Shown: positions 1-9,239, counted from the first letter of the stretch. The stretch: DNA of 64,000 nt from an uncultured Rubrobacteraceae bacterium (GCA_902806095.1 CADCVF010000081.1:62001-126000); one strand, 5' to 3'. Program-made: numbers and translations. The notes: generated by a model not told the origin, from the sequence alone.

Positions 1-87
1 GTCCCAGGGCGTCACCAGGAGCAGAGAACCCAGCCAGTGCCGGCAGCGATTCCTGGAGTGCCGCAGGGCGAGGCCATCAGGGGGAAA

Positions 88-141
88 GCTGACATGCTGA
101 CAAGCGAAGGCCGCAAGGCCTGAGTGTGCTGAAATGCTGAC
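88..141 (-). repeat. Dispersed intergenic repeat, family A, copy 1
   Basis: An imperfect palindromic unit lying just past the 3' end of the minus-strand rpmB gene. It shares TGCTGACAAGCGAAGGCCGC and flanking GCTGAAATGCTGAC-type arms with copies near 51.2 kb and 57.4 kb. The arms (GCTGACAT / ATGCTGAC) can pair around an inner GGCC-rich stem. All copies sit between genes, which suits a mobile palindromic element or a processing/termination site; the function is unknown. Confidence 0.7.
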
Positions 142-144
142 GGC

Positions 145-357
145 TTACACGCCGGAGCGTGCTCCAATTGATGCCTTCTTGACCTTGAATCCCTTGAGGC
201 ATGAGGTGCAGACCCACTCACGCCGCATGGTTGGGCCTTCCTGGATACGGACCTTCTGCAGGTTCGGGTCTCTGCGCCTGCGCGTCGCCCTCAGTGAGTG
301 GCTGCGGGCGTTGCCGAAGTCTGGCTTCTTTCCGCACGAATAACAAACTTTCGCCAC
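145..357 (-). CDS. rpmB: 50S ribosomal protein L28
   Basis: A 70-residue protein with the L28 hallmarks: an N-terminal MAKVCYSCGKKP segment, a central RATRRR basic stretch, and a second Cys pair in WVCTSCLKGFKV. The two CxxC pairs mark the zinc-binding (C+) form of L28, which many actinobacteria keep beside a zinc-free paralogue. It is a large-subunit protein needed for 70S assembly. The start is GTG, preceded on the minus strand by a good AGGAG site about 8 bases upstream. It is transcribed divergently from the DAK-domain gene. It is one of only two convincing minus-strand genes in the window. Identification is firm. Confidence 0.95.
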   Translation of the reverse strand: MAKVCYSCGKKPDFGNARSHSLRATRRRRDPNLQKVRIQEGPTMRREWVCTSCLKGFKVKKASIGARSGV

Positions 358-528
358 GAAACTTCTCCTGTGCTAGGATACCGGTCGAATTTGGGGACCC
401 CGGAAAACGCGACTCGCAAGCCGTACCCGGACGTCGGGCGGTGATTGTACCAGATTGTCGTCGATCTCCTACAGTGGGGAGTGGTCTGCCGGAAATCCCA
501 TGGGAGGAGCAATGAAGGATCTCTTGCG

Positions 529-2106
529 ATGGCGATAGAGGTGGCCCACATGGTCACGGCGGCCCACGCGGCCGTGAAGGCCCAGGTCGCCAGGATCAAC
601 GATCTCAACGTCTACCCAGTACCAGACGGTGACACAGGCACCAACATGCTGCTCACCCTGGAGTCTTTGTTGAACGAAACGTCGGGCAGATCCTACGATA
701 GCCCCGAGGAGGCGAGCAGGGCCTGTGCCAGGGCCGCGCTGATGGGTGCGAGGGGGAACTCCGGGGTCATACTCTCGCAGATGATCCGGGGCGCCTGCGA
801 GGTGCTAGCCGACCGAGACTCCCTGGACGCCGAGGCCTTCGCCGCCGGGCTCGACGGCGCGAGGGAGCGGGCCCACGCCTCCGTCCGCGAACCGGTAGAG
901 GGCACGATGCTCACCGTGATAAAGGATGCTGCCCTGGCGGCACGAGAGGCGATCGAAGGAGGGAGCGCTTACCTGCCTTCCGTGGCAGGGGCTGCTAGGC
1001 TGGCGGCCCACGATTCGGTGCGCCGCACCCCTGAGCTGCTCGCCGTGTTACGCGAGGCCGGCGTCATCGACGCGGGGGGATTGGGTGTTGCGGTGGTCCT
1101 CGACGGCCTCTACGCGTGCATTACCGGGCAGGAGATCGAGGCCCCCGAAGCAGGCGAGGACGAGGTGCCCGACCTGGAGGCGATCCACGCCCAGGAAGAG
1201 GCTTGGGGATACTGCACGGAGTTCCTCGTCGACGGCTTCGACGGTGACGCAGAGGAGTTCAGGGAGCACGTCTACGACTCGGGCAGGAGCGTCTTCGTGG
1301 TCGCCGACGACGATGTGGTCAAGGTGCATGTGCACACGCAAGACCCTGGCGCGGCCCTCTCCTACGCTGGCGGTTTCGGCCGCCTTGCCGGCGTGAAGGT
1401 AGATGACATGGAGGCACAGGTCCGCTCCCGCGGGCCGGTGGAGCGGCCCGCGGCCAGACTCGGTGTTGTAGTTGCCAGCCGCGGGGAGGGCAACCGCGTC
1501 CTCTTCGAGCAGATGGGGGCGGTCGTAATCGAGGGTGGGCAAGGCAAGAACCCGAGCGCAGCCGACCTCGCCAGGGCGGTAGAGAAGACAGGAGCAACAG
1601 CCGTAGTGCTGCTTCCCAACAACAAGAACATCGTCCCAACAGCAGAGCAAGTCGACGAGCTGGTAGCAGCGAGGACGCACGTCGTACCGACGACGAACAT
1701 AGCAGCCGGACTCGCAGTGATGGTCGGATACGACGCTGAAGGCGAGCCGGATGAGGTAGTCGAGGAGATGTGTGAGATCTCCGACTCCCTGCGCGTCGCC
1801 GAGATCACACGCGCCGTGCGTGATGCCCGCATCGGGGACCGTGAGGTCCCCGAGGGGGCTTACCTCGGGTTCCTCGGCGGAGAGCTCGTAGCCGTCGAGG
1901 GTGGCGCCAGAGACGCCGCGCTCGCGCTCGCGAGGAAGATGGTGGGCGACGGGGCCGACGTTCTGACCCTACTGAAGGGCGAGGAGCTGGCCGAGGCCGA
2001 GCTCGAGTCGATACTCGATGGGATCAGAGACCTCGACGACGTCATCGAAGTCGAGGTGAGGGGCGGCGGACAGCCGCTATATCCTCTGCAGCTGGTGGCC
2101 GAGTGA
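529..2106 (+). CDS. fakA: DAK2-domain fatty acid kinase subunit FakA-like (YloV)
   Basis: A 525-residue protein of the DhaK/DhaL-like YloV/FakA family. An N-terminal DAK2 (DhaL) domain carries the nucleotide/Mg motif DGDTGTNM near residue 33 and GARGNSGVILSQ near 85. A middle DegV-like region and a C-terminal DUF1949-like region follow. In Staphylococcus FakA phosphorylates a fatty acid bound to a FakB (DegV) partner, and the next gene is exactly such a partner, overlapping by 4 bases. I chose ATG 529 because GAAGGA lies 9 bases upstream. An ATG at 512 behind a better GGGAGGAG site is in another frame and stops after 8 codons, so it may be a leader peptide or coincidence. Confidence 0.88.
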   Translation: MAIEVAHMVTAAHAAVKAQVARINDLNVYPVPDGDTGTNMLLTLESLLNETSGRSYDSPEEASRACARAALMGARGNSGVILSQMIRGACEVLADRDSLDAEAFAAGLDGARERAHASVREPVEGTMLTVIKDAALAAREAIEGGSAYLPSVAGAARLAAHDSVRRTPELLAVLREAGVIDAGGLGVAVVLDGLYACITGQEIEAPEAGEDEVPDLEAIHAQEEAWGYCTEFLVDGFDGDAEEFREHVYDSGRSVFVVADDDVVKVHVHTQDPGAALSYAGGFGRLAGVKVDDMEAQVRSRGPVERPAARLGVVVASRGEGNRVLFEQMGAVVIEGGQGKNPSAADLARAVEKTGATAVVLLPNNKNIVPTAEQVDELVAARTHVVPTTNIAAGLAVMVGYDAEGEPDEVVEEMCEISDSLRVAEITRAVRDARIGDREVPEGAYLGFLGGELVAVEGGARDAALALARKMVGDGADVLTLLKGEELAEAELESILDGIRDLDDVIEVEVRGGGQPLYPLQLVAE

Positions 2107-2918
2107 CCACCGCGGTAGTTACGGACTCGACCACGAGCCTCGCCCCCGGTGTCCTGGAGCGGCCCGACGTGAGGGTGGTCCCGCTGACGTTCCACTTCGC
2201 CGAAGACGAGACGTATACGGACAAGATGGATATGTCCAACGAGCAGTTCTACGAGCGGCTGCACGACTCCGACGTCTTCCCGACGACGGCGCAACCGGCC
2301 CCAGGTGCCTTCGTCGAGACTTACGAGGCGCTCTCCGACTACGACGACATCCTTGTGCTAACCCTCTCGAGCAAGTTCAGCGGCACCTATGAGTCGGCCC
2401 TGCAGGCGGCAGGGATCGTCGAACGCCCCGTCCACGTGCTCGATACCAGGAGCGCCGAGATGGGGTCTGGTTTGATCCTGCTCGAGGCCCTGCGCTGTAT
2501 CGACGAGGGTGGGAATTTCGACGAGGTCAGACGCGCCGCGGAGATGGCCATCGGGAAAGCGAACGTGCTCTTCGCCGTTGGTACGCTCGAGTATCTGGCC
2601 AAGAGCGGGCGTATAGGAAGGGCGCAGCGCCTCCTCGGCACGGCCCTCGATGTTAGGCCAGTACTGAAGGTGGAAGACGGGGAGATCGTTCCTTTCAAAC
2701 GTACCCGCGGTCGCAAGCGGCAGCTGGCGAGCATGGTCGAGGAGGTCAGGCCGGCCGCGGAGGCCGGACGCACCCTCTACTTCGGGCATATCGCCGCCCC
2801 CGAACTCCTCTCTGAGCTGGCCGACCGGCTCGGGGTCGAGGAGACGCTCGTCGCTGAGATCGGTGGTGTCGTCGGGTCTCACGTCGGCCTCGGGGCCTAT
2901 GGCGTCGCCCACCTTTAG
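2103..2918 (+). CDS. DegV family fatty-acid-binding protein (FakB-like)
   Basis: A 271-residue DegV-family protein. The N-terminus reads VVTDSTTSL, followed by a TTAQPAPGAF segment (the family's T-S-Q-P loop) and DTRSAEMGSGL, all part of the fatty-acid pocket in known structures. DegV/FakB proteins present an acyl chain to the kinase FakA and may deliver the acyl phosphate to PlsX/PlsY; plsX lies 5 kb downstream in the same run. The GTG start overlaps the stop of the upstream kinase gene, so translation is probably coupled. Lipid specificity cannot be read from the sequence. Confidence 0.9.
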   Translation: MTTAVVTDSTTSLAPGVLERPDVRVVPLTFHFAEDETYTDKMDMSNEQFYERLHDSDVFPTTAQPAPGAFVETYEALSDYDDILVLTLSSKFSGTYESALQAAGIVERPVHVLDTRSAEMGSGLILLEALRCIDEGGNFDEVRRAAEMAIGKANVLFAVGTLEYLAKSGRIGRAQRLLGTALDVRPVLKVEDGEIVPFKRTRGRKRQLASMVEEVRPAAEAGRTLYFGHIAAPELLSELADRLGVEETLVAEIGGVVGSHVGLGAYGVAHL

Positions 2919-5043
2919 GGCTGGCGGGGCGCTGGGGACCGTCCTCCCCCCGCGGACGACTCTGACGGACCTTCGTTCGAGGCCTGTGGGCGAACTTCCC
3001 GGCGTCGGGCCGCGGATCGAGGCCGCTTTGGCCGACCTCGGCATAGCGTCGCTGGCCGATATGGTCTCCCACTACCCCTCGCGCCACGAGGACCTATCCA
3101 ACGTGAAGAGGATCTCCGAGCTGCGCGTGGGTGAGAGGGCCACGATCTTCGGCACGGTGGTCTCGACGCGCCCCGTCGGCAAACCCGTCAGGGGACGCGC
3201 CCCAGGCTTTACGGCGCAACTCTACGACGGCACGGGATATATCCCCGTGACGGTCTGGGGCAGGAGCTGGCTTCTAAATCAGCTACTCCCCGAGGTGCGG
3301 GTCGTCGCCTCCGGCGAGGTCCAGAGCCGCTACGGTATCCAGATAGTCGCGAAGAGCATTGAGGTCGTCGATGATCCAGCGGGCGACGAAGGACCGCATG
3401 CCGGACGCTTCGTCCCCGTCTACCCCGTCAACAAGGGTATACAGGCGCGGAGGATGCGGACCCTCATCCACCGCGCCCTCGAAGCGGCCGGCCGCATCCT
3501 CGACCCACTGCCCGCCGACGTGCTCGTGCGCCACGGCCTCTCCAATTTGCACGACGCTATACACGAAGTTCATTTCCCGACGCAGCGGGCGCGTCTTAGG
3601 GCCGCGATGCGGCGTCTAATCTTCCACGAGCTATTCCTGATTCAGGCCGGCCTCGCTGCGCGCAAAGCGCGCTTGGAGAAGACCGAGGTCGGCGGCAGGC
3701 ATCGCGGCGACGGGAGTCTCCTCAATCCTTTCCTGAACGGCCTCCCCTTTGGCCTGACCAGGGCTCAGGAGCGTGTCATAGAGGAAGTCCTCGACGACAT
3801 GCGGCTGGAGAAACCGATGCGCCGCCTCCTGCAGGGCGACGTCGGTAGCGGCAAGACCGTGGTCGCCATAGCCGCGCTGCTTACCGCTGTCGAGGCAGGG
3901 GGACAGGGAGCAATTATGGCCCCGACCGAGGTTCTGGCCGAGCAGCACTACCTCTCGATCTCGGCGGCCCTCTCCGACTTGCCCGTCAACGTCGTTATCC
4001 TCACCGGCTCACAGGGCGCGGCGGAGAGGCGCACCGCCCTCGGGCAGATAGCCTCTGGTGGGGCCAACGTCGTCGTCGGGACGCACGCGCTCATACAGAA
4101 AGGCGTGGATTTCGACGACCTCTCGCTCGTCGTCGTGGACGAGCAGCACCGCTTCGGCGTCGGCCAGCGGACGGTTTTCCGTGAGAAAGGCACGACCCCT
4201 GACACCCTCGTTATGACCGCAACCCCGATACCCAGGACGCTCTCCCTCACGCTCTACGGAGACCTCGAAGTCTCCCTGATAGACGAACTGCCGCCAGGGA
4301 GGAAGCCGGTCGAGACCAAAACCGTCGACCCCGCGGAGCGGCTCGGAGCCTATGAGGAGGTGAGAAAGGAAATAGAGGAAGGGCGGCAGGCTTACGTGAT
4401 CTGCCCGCTCGTAGAGGAGTCTGAGGCCCTGGAAGACGTACGCGCCGCCGAGGAGCTCAGGGAGGAGCTGGCGAACGAGATCTTCCCCGAGCTGCGGGTC
4501 GGGCTGTTGCACGGCAGGATGAAGGCCAGGGACAAGCGCGGGGTCATGGCACAGTTCCGGGCAGGGGAGATCGAAGTCCTCGTCGCGACCGTCGTCGTCG
4601 AAGTCGGTGTCGACGTGCCGAACGCGAGCGCGATCGTGATCGAAGGCGCAGAGCGGTTCGGGCTCTCCCAACTCCACCAGCTGAGGGGCCGCGTGTGCAG
4701 GGGTCTTCATCCCCCGAAGTGCTTCCTGGTCGGCGCCCCGAAGACCGACGATTCCGAACGACGGCTTCAGGCGTTGGAGGACTATCAGGACGGCTTCAAG
4801 CTCTCTGAGGTAGATCTCGTCATCAGGGGCGAAGGCACGCTCTTCGGAAGCCGCCAGAGCGGCATGCCAGACCTGAAAGTCGCCAAGCTACTGCGCGACG
4901 TCGACGTACTCGTCGAGGCCAGGCGCGAGGCTTTCGCGCTCGTGGCCGGGGATCCCACGCTAAAGCGGCCAGACCACAGGCCCTTGCGGCGTGAGATCCG
5001 GGAGCTGCTCGGCGCCGACGTCGAGTGGCTGTTCAGGGAATAG
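2899..5043 (+). CDS. recG: ATP-dependent DNA helicase RecG
   Basis: A 714-residue superfamily 2 helicase that regresses stalled forks and migrates branched DNA. The wedge (OB-fold) domain is at about 75-170, Walker A GDVGSGKT near 315, the DEQH box (VVVDEQHRFGVGQR) near 413 and TATPIPRT shortly after. Motif VI reads QLHQLRGRVCRG, with Cys at residue 600 where the family normally has Gly. ATG 2899 lies within the last codons of the DegV gene and keeps a natural N-terminal length; an in-frame start at 2863 would only lengthen the overlap. It sits between the FakA/FakB pair and the rsmD-coaD fusion. Confidence 0.96.
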   Translation: MASPTFRAGGALGTVLPPRTTLTDLRSRPVGELPGVGPRIEAALADLGIASLADMVSHYPSRHEDLSNVKRISELRVGERATIFGTVVSTRPVGKPVRGRAPGFTAQLYDGTGYIPVTVWGRSWLLNQLLPEVRVVASGEVQSRYGIQIVAKSIEVVDDPAGDEGPHAGRFVPVYPVNKGIQARRMRTLIHRALEAAGRILDPLPADVLVRHGLSNLHDAIHEVHFPTQRARLRAAMRRLIFHELFLIQAGLAARKARLEKTEVGGRHRGDGSLLNPFLNGLPFGLTRAQERVIEEVLDDMRLEKPMRRLLQGDVGSGKTVVAIAALLTAVEAGGQGAIMAPTEVLAEQHYLSISAALSDLPVNVVILTGSQGAAERRTALGQIASGGANVVVGTHALIQKGVDFDDLSLVVVDEQHRFGVGQRTVFREKGTTPDTLVMTATPIPRTLSLTLYGDLEVSLIDELPPGRKPVETKTVDPAERLGAYEEVRKEIEEGRQAYVICPLVEESEALEDVRAAEELREELANEIFPELRVGLLHGRMKARDKRGVMAQFRAGEIEVLVATVVVEVGVDVPNASAIVIEGAERFGLSQLHQLRGRVCRGLHPPKCFLVGAPKTDDSERRLQALEDYQDGFKLSEVDLVIRGEGTLFGSRQSGMPDLKVAKLLRDVDVLVEARREAFALVAGDPTLKRPDHRPLRREIRELLGADVEWLFRE

Positions 5044-5047
5044 CGTA

Positions 5048-6085
5048 TTGAGGGTCATCGCCGGGTCGGCCAGGGGCAGCAGGCTCGCCTCAGTCCCGAA
5101 GGGCGTGCGTCCTACTTCCGACCGCGTGCGGGAGAGCCTGTTCAACACATTAGGACAGTTCTTCGAAGGCGGAAGCGTCCTCGACCTCTACGCGGGGACT
5201 GGCGCTTTAGGTATAGAGGCCCTCAGCCGTGGGAGCGGGCTGGCTGTCTTCGTCGAGCGGGACAGACGCGCGCGGGCCGTGATCCTGGAGAACCTGCGGC
5301 GGACCGGCTTCGCCGAGAGGGCAGAGGTGATCGGGGGCGAGGTCGAGCCCGTGCTTGGAAGGCTCATCGCACGCGGCGAACGATTCGATTTGATCTTCGC
5401 CGACCCACCATATAGAATCGCGGCGGAGGTCGGGGGAATCTTGCACCGGCTACGCTCCCTGCTCGCGCAGGGAGGAAGGGTCGTGATCGAGAGCGGCGAG
5501 GCTCCGGTTGAGGGCGCAGGAGGCAAGAAAGGGGTAACGCGCCGCTACGGCGGCACGTTCGTATCCATACTTGGACGGTCCGAGCTGACAATGGTCGTGG
5601 CTGTGTGTCCCGGTAGCTTCGACCCTGTAACTACGGGCCATCTCGATGTCATCCGGCGCGCTTCCAAGATCTTCGACCACGTGGTCGTTGCCGTTGGTAG
5701 CAACCGCCGTAAACAGGCTCGCCTGCCTGCGGTCGAACGGGCGCGGCTAGTAGAGAAAGTAACGGCCGAGGTGGACAACGTCTCCGTCGAGGTGATGGAA
5801 GGTCTCCTCGTGGATTTCGCCAGGGAGCGAGGCGCGCAGGTGATAGTGAAGGGCCTGCGCGCTGTCTCTGACTTCGAGTCGGAGTTCGAGCAGGCCCAAC
5901 TGAACCGGACGATGTTCCCCGAGCTCGAAACGGTCTTCATAATGGCCTCGGCCGAGCACAGCTTCCTCTCCTCGAGCGCGGTCAGGGAGATAGCATCGCT
6001 CGGCGGGGAGGTGCGTGGGCTCGTGCCCGAAGGTGTACTCGAGACCGTGAGGCAGATATATTCCGGTCAGGACGGTAAGATATAG
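5048..6085 (+). CDS. rsmD-coaD: Fused 16S rRNA m2G966 methyltransferase RsmD and phosphopantetheine adenylyltransferase CoaD
   Basis: One open frame of 345 codons covers two proteins that are usually separate neighbours. Residues 1-181 are RsmD: MRVIAGSARG start, VRPTSDRVRESLFN, the SAM loop DLYAGTGALGIEALSRG and catalytic DPPY near 119. From codon 182 (ATG 5591) the frame is CoaD: VVAVCPGSFDPVTTGH nucleotide-binding motif, then the FLSSSAVREIA phosphate-binding motif. The frame runs through SELTMVVAV without a stop. The CoaD ATG could also be used as an internal start, giving separate CoaD. A one-base indel near 5585 would create a TGA just before that ATG, so a sequencing error must be excluded. 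The RsmD start is TTG, 2 bases after the recG stop. Confidence 0.9.
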   Translation: MRVIAGSARGSRLASVPKGVRPTSDRVRESLFNTLGQFFEGGSVLDLYAGTGALGIEALSRGSGLAVFVERDRRARAVILENLRRTGFAERAEVIGGEVEPVLGRLIARGERFDLIFADPPYRIAAEVGGILHRLRSLLAQGGRVVIESGEAPVEGAGGKKGVTRRYGGTFVSILGRSELTMVVAVCPGSFDPVTTGHLDVIRRASKIFDHVVVAVGSNRRKQARLPAVERARLVEKVTAEVDNVSVEVMEGLLVDFARERGAQVIVKGLRAVSDFESEFEQAQLNRTMFPELETVFIMASAEHSFLSSSAVREIASLGGEVRGLVPEGVLETVRQIYSGQDGKI

Positions 6086-6115
6086 GGATCGTAGGCGAAG
6101 GATAGGTAGTAGAAG

Positions 6116-6571
6116 ATGGACGTACTTGTACTCATAGACAGGTTGGAAGAACTGGTCGAGGACGCCCGCAGCTTCCCCGGTTTCGGCAACACGGCGATGG
6201 TCGACCGGGACGCCGCCTTCGACATCATAGACCAGATGCGCCAGACCATACCGGAGGAGCTCAAGCAAGCGCGTTGGATCGTCAAGGAGCGCCAGGCGAT
6301 GCTCGACGAAGCGCGCAGCGAGAGCGACCGCATTATCCGCAGCGCCCAGGATGAGGCCGAGAAGATAACCTCGGAAGAAGAGGTACTCAAGAGGGCTGAG
6401 AAGCGGAGCGCGGAGATCATGGAAGACGCCCGCCGCCGCGAGCGCGAGATCCGGCTCGGCGCCGAGGACTACGCCGACGAGGTCCTCGCCAATTTGGAGG
6501 ACAACCTCGGTAAGCTCCTCGAGGCCGTACAGCGCGGCCGTACCAAGCTGCAGGGCGTCCAGGAACAATAA
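6116..6571 (+). CDS. Coiled-coil protein of unknown function (ATP synthase B/DivIVA-like)
   Basis: A 151-residue, highly charged, alpha-helical protein with no signal peptide or membrane segment. Residues about 55-125 form a long Glu/Arg/Ala coiled coil (ARSESDRIIRSAQDEAEK region). Proteins like this are common in actinobacteria between coaD and yceD and are often auto-named V-type ATPase subunit H or DivIVA-like; that name rests on coiled-coil resemblance, so I give no function. It begins 30 bases after the coaD stop. The spacer contains GGTAGTAGAA, which also appears before the next gene. Confidence 0.75.
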   Translation: MDVLVLIDRLEELVEDARSFPGFGNTAMVDRDAAFDIIDQMRQTIPEELKQARWIVKERQAMLDEARSESDRIIRSAQDEAEKITSEEEVLKRAEKRSAEIMEDARRREREIRLGAEDYADEVLANLEDNLGKLLEAVQRGRTKLQGVQEQ

Positions 6572-6589
6572 CGGTAGTAGAATAATCTC

Positions 6590-7048
6590 ATGAACCACTT
6601 GATCCCCTTAAGACGACCCGGCGCGGAGGTCGGAGACACCCACGAGGTGCGTGCCGAGTTCTCCGTCGATCCTTTGGAGCTCTACGGACGCCACCACGAA
6701 GTTATGGAGGCTGTGGCAGACGTATGTGTCACCCGCCTCTCCGAGGGCCTGCACCTCGACGTTGGGGTCGTGGCGACGGTGCTTACGACCTGCGACAGGA
6801 CGCTCGAGCCCACGGAGCTCGAACTCGAGTTCGGAGACTCGGAGTTCCTCTCGGGGCCGAACAACCTCGAGGTCTCCGTACAGGACTGGACCCTCGATCT
6901 GGCACGCTACACGGAGCGGGCCCTGCCGAACGAGGTTCCGATGCAGGTTTTCTCGCCTGGCACGATGCCAGTACAGCCCGAGGGTGATGGCGACGAGGTA
7001 GACCCGCGCTGGCGGGGCCTCGACGGCCTCTTCGCCTCGGGATTTTAG
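6590..7048 (+). CDS. yceD: YceD/DUF177 family protein
   Basis: A 152-residue DUF177 protein, recognised by its position directly before rpmF and its layout: an N-terminal beta segment (LIPLRRPGAEVG), a central TTCDRTLEP that replaces the family's usual Cys-x-RC pair, and the terminal DPRWRGLDGL motif (usual DPRWAAL). In E. coli and plants YceD/DUF177 proteins affect 23S rRNA accumulation. Only one of the usual Cys residues is evident, so the metal site of some family members is probably absent. No Shine-Dalgarno precedes ATG 6590, but TAGAAT lies 6 bases upstream, so leaderless translation is possible. Confidence 0.82.
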   Translation: MNHLIPLRRPGAEVGDTHEVRAEFSVDPLELYGRHHEVMEAVADVCVTRLSEGLHLDVGVVATVLTTCDRTLEPTELELEFGDSEFLSGPNNLEVSVQDWTLDLARYTERALPNEVPMQVFSPGTMPVQPEGDGDEVDPRWRGLDGLFASGF

Positions 7049-7073
7049 TCAGTAGCAATCAGGAGGTATTCTC

Positions 7074-7256
7074 ATGGCCGTACCGAAGAAGAAGACGTCA
7101 CGCGCGCGCAGGAACCAGCGCCGGGCGCACCACGCGATCACCGGCCCTGGCCTGGTCGCCTGCCCCAACTGCGGCCAGCCGCACGTACCGCACAGGGTCT
7201 GCCCTGAGTGCGGTTACTACAAGGGCCGCACGGTGGTCGCCGTGGAGGACATCTAA
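7074..7256 (+). CDS. rpmF: 50S ribosomal protein L32
   Basis: A 60-residue L32: [20 protein letters not shown] start, then CPNCGQ and CPECG, the four-Cys zinc ribbon of the C+ form. It binds the large subunit near domain VI of 23S rRNA. AGGAGG lies about 7 bases before the ATG. The yceD-rpmF-plsX-fabH order is widely conserved and couples ribosome and membrane synthesis. Confidence 0.97.
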   Translation: MAVPKKKTSRARRNQRRAHHAITGPGLVACPNCGQPHVPHRVCPECGYYKGRTVVAVEDI

Positions 7257-7280
7257 CCGAAGCCCTGAAAAGGTCCGCCA

Positions 7281-8294
7281 GTGCGCATCGCGGTAGACGC
7301 CCTCGGCGGAGACAACGCCCCGCAGGCGGTCGTCGCGGGCGCCCTCTCCGCTGCCGGGGGGCTGCCGCACGACGAGTTATTGCTCGTCGGGAAGCCCGAC
7401 GCCATCGAGCCCGAGGTTGGCCCGGATCCCCCAGCGAACGTCTCGGTGTGGTCCTCGGGGGAAGCCGTTGGGATGCACGAGGAACCGTCAGCGACTCTGA
7501 GGGCCCATCCCGACGCCAGCGTCGCGGTCGCAGCCAGGATGGTTCGTGACGGTGAGGCCGACGCGTTTTTCTCGGCTGGGAACACCGGTGCCACAGTGGC
7601 GGCGGCATTGCTCAGGATAGGACGCATCGAGGGATGCCGCAGGCCTGCGATCGCGACGATGCTCCCTTTCCCTTCGCCCGTGTTGCTACTCGATGCCGGG
7701 GCCACCGTCTCCTGCAGGCCGCAGGACCTCTTGAATTTCGCTATTCTTGGCGGTGTGCTCGCGACACGTTACTTCGGGTTGGATGGGGAAGCGCGGATCG
7801 GGCTCGTCAACGTCGGCGAGGAGCCAGGGAAGGGCAACGACCTCGCCAAAGAGGCGCACCGTCTCATGGACGAGTCTGAGATCTGTTTCGTCGGGAACGT
7901 GGAGGGTAGAGATATCGGACGCGGGGCGGCTGACGTGCTCGTAACGGACGGCTTTACGGGCAACATCGTCCTCAAGACGGCCGAGGGGGTGGCCCGTGAG
8001 ATCCTCAGCATGGTCAGGTCGGCGATGACGGCCGATGTCGTAAGCAAACTCGCCGCAAGCGTCCTTCGTCCGCGGCTGCTCGGTGTGAGAGACACCGTAG
8101 ACCCCGAGAACTACGGGGGTTCGTTCCTGCTCGGCGTAAGGGGCTCGGTCGTGATCGGCCACGGGAACTCGCAAGCTAAGGGCGTCGAGAACGCGCTCCT
8201 CGGTATCTCGCGCATGGGAGCCGGCCTGACCGGGGAGTTGCAGCGGGCGCTCTCGACGCAAAGTGTCCGCGTCTCGGAAGGCGGGTCGGCTTGA
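7281..8294 (+). CDS. plsX: Phosphate acyltransferase PlsX
   Basis: A 337-residue PlsX that converts acyl-ACP to acyl phosphate for PlsY. Seen: the [12 protein letters not shown] start, [40 protein letters not shown] and the C-terminal [19 protein letters not shown] block. It may also exchange acyl phosphate with the FakA/FakB pair upstream. The start is GTG and the end overlaps fabH by 4 bases (TTGA), a sign of translational coupling in the lipid operon. Confidence 0.96.
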   Translation: MRIAVDALGGDNAPQAVVAGALSAAGGLPHDELLLVGKPDAIEPEVGPDPPANVSVWSSGEAVGMHEEPSATLRAHPDASVAVAARMVRDGEADAFFSAGNTGATVAAALLRIGRIEGCRRPAIATMLPFPSPVLLLDAGATVSCRPQDLLNFAILGGVLATRYFGLDGEARIGLVNVGEEPGKGNDLAKEAHRLMDESEICFVGNVEGRDIGRGAADVLVTDGFTGNIVLKTAEGVAREILSMVRSAMTADVVSKLAASVLRPRLLGVRDTVDPENYGGSFLLGVRGSVVIGHGNSQAKGVENALLGISRMGAGLTGELQRALSTQSVRVSEGGSA

Positions 8295-9238
8295 ACGGCG
8301 GTGCTGCCGGCAGGATCGTCGGCGTCGGCAGGGCTCTCGGGGGCAGGATCGTCACCAACGGCGACCTCGAAGACGTACTCGACACCACGGACGATTGGAT
8401 CTCGACGCGTACCGGGATCAAGGCGCGCCACTTTGTCGTTGAGGGTGAGAACGCCGCTACGCTCGCCATAGAGGCGTCGAGGAAGGCCATCGAGCACGCA
8501 GGGGTGGATGGCGGGTCGATCGACCTCGTCATCTGCGGTACCTCGACGGCGCCTGAATCCATGCCCTCGGTCGCGTGCCTGGTTGGGGAGGAGATCGGGA
8601 CGCCTGGCGCAGGTGCGATGGATCTTGCCGCGGCGTGTGCCGGGTACTCTTACGCCGCCTCCGTCGCTTCATCCATGCTCCACGCTGGGGCGGCCGGAAG
8701 AGTCTTGCTCATCGGGTCGGATGCCATGAGCACCATCGTCGACCCAGGGGATCGCTCGACGGCCGTCCTTTTCGGCGACGGTGCCGGCGCGGTCGTACTC
8801 GACGCCGGCGACGGGGACTCGGGTTTTGTAGACCACATCCTCGGGGCCGATGGCAGCGGGGCCGCGCTCGGGCGGGCCGGCCACCCTGGCGACCACGAGA
8901 AGCTCTTCCAGAACGGCCGCGAGGTCTTCAAGTTCGCCGTCAAGATACTGCCCGAGATGATCGAGAAGCTCCTTTCCCGCAACGGACTCTCGTCCGAGGA
9001 GGTCCAGTACGTCATACCCCACCAGGCAAATGCACGCATAATACGCTCCGCGATGCGCAAGATGGAGATACCCGAGGACAGGGTCGTGATCAACCTCGAC
9101 AGGTTCGGGAATACTTCGGCGGCGAGCATCCCGCTCTCCTACCCTGACATCTACGATGCGATGGAGCCGGGAAAGTACGTGATCACCGTCGGCTTCGGTT
9201 TCGGCCTGACCTGGGCTGCGAACCTGTACAGGATCTAG
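8291..9238 (+). CDS. fabH: 3-oxoacyl-ACP synthase III (KAS III)
   Basis: A 315-residue condensing enzyme that starts fatty-acid chains by joining an acyl-CoA to malonyl-ACP. The catalytic triad is visible: Cys near residue 115 in AACAGYSYA, His in [10 protein letters not shown] and Asn in [12 protein letters not shown] is the start, overlapping the plsX stop. Whether it prefers branched primers cannot be told from sequence alone; branched chains are known in Rubrobacter lipids. The exact word CGCATAATA occurs at 9035. Confidence 0.96.
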   Translation: MNGGAAGRIVGVGRALGGRIVTNGDLEDVLDTTDDWISTRTGIKARHFVVEGENAATLAIEASRKAIEHAGVDGGSIDLVICGTSTAPESMPSVACLVGEEIGTPGAGAMDLAAACAGYSYAASVASSMLHAGAAGRVLLIGSDAMSTIVDPGDRSTAVLFGDGAGAVVLDAGDGDSGFVDHILGADGSGAALGRAGHPGDHEKLFQNGREVFKFAVKILPEMIEKLLSRNGLSSEEVQYVIPHQANARIIRSAMRKMEIPEDRVVINLDRFGNTSAASIPLSYPDIYDAMEPGKYVITVGFGFGLTWAANLYRI

Positions 9239-9239
9239 G

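Noticed and set aside
1048-1680. A 210-codon minus-strand frame inside the fakA-like gene
   Set aside because: Mirror of a strongly coding plus-strand gene in GC-rich DNA; no recognisable motif.
4991-5047. An upstream in-frame extension of the rsmD-coaD frame
   Set aside because: It overlaps the end of recG and encodes Ser/Cys-rich sequence; TTG 5048 gives the standard RsmD N-terminus.
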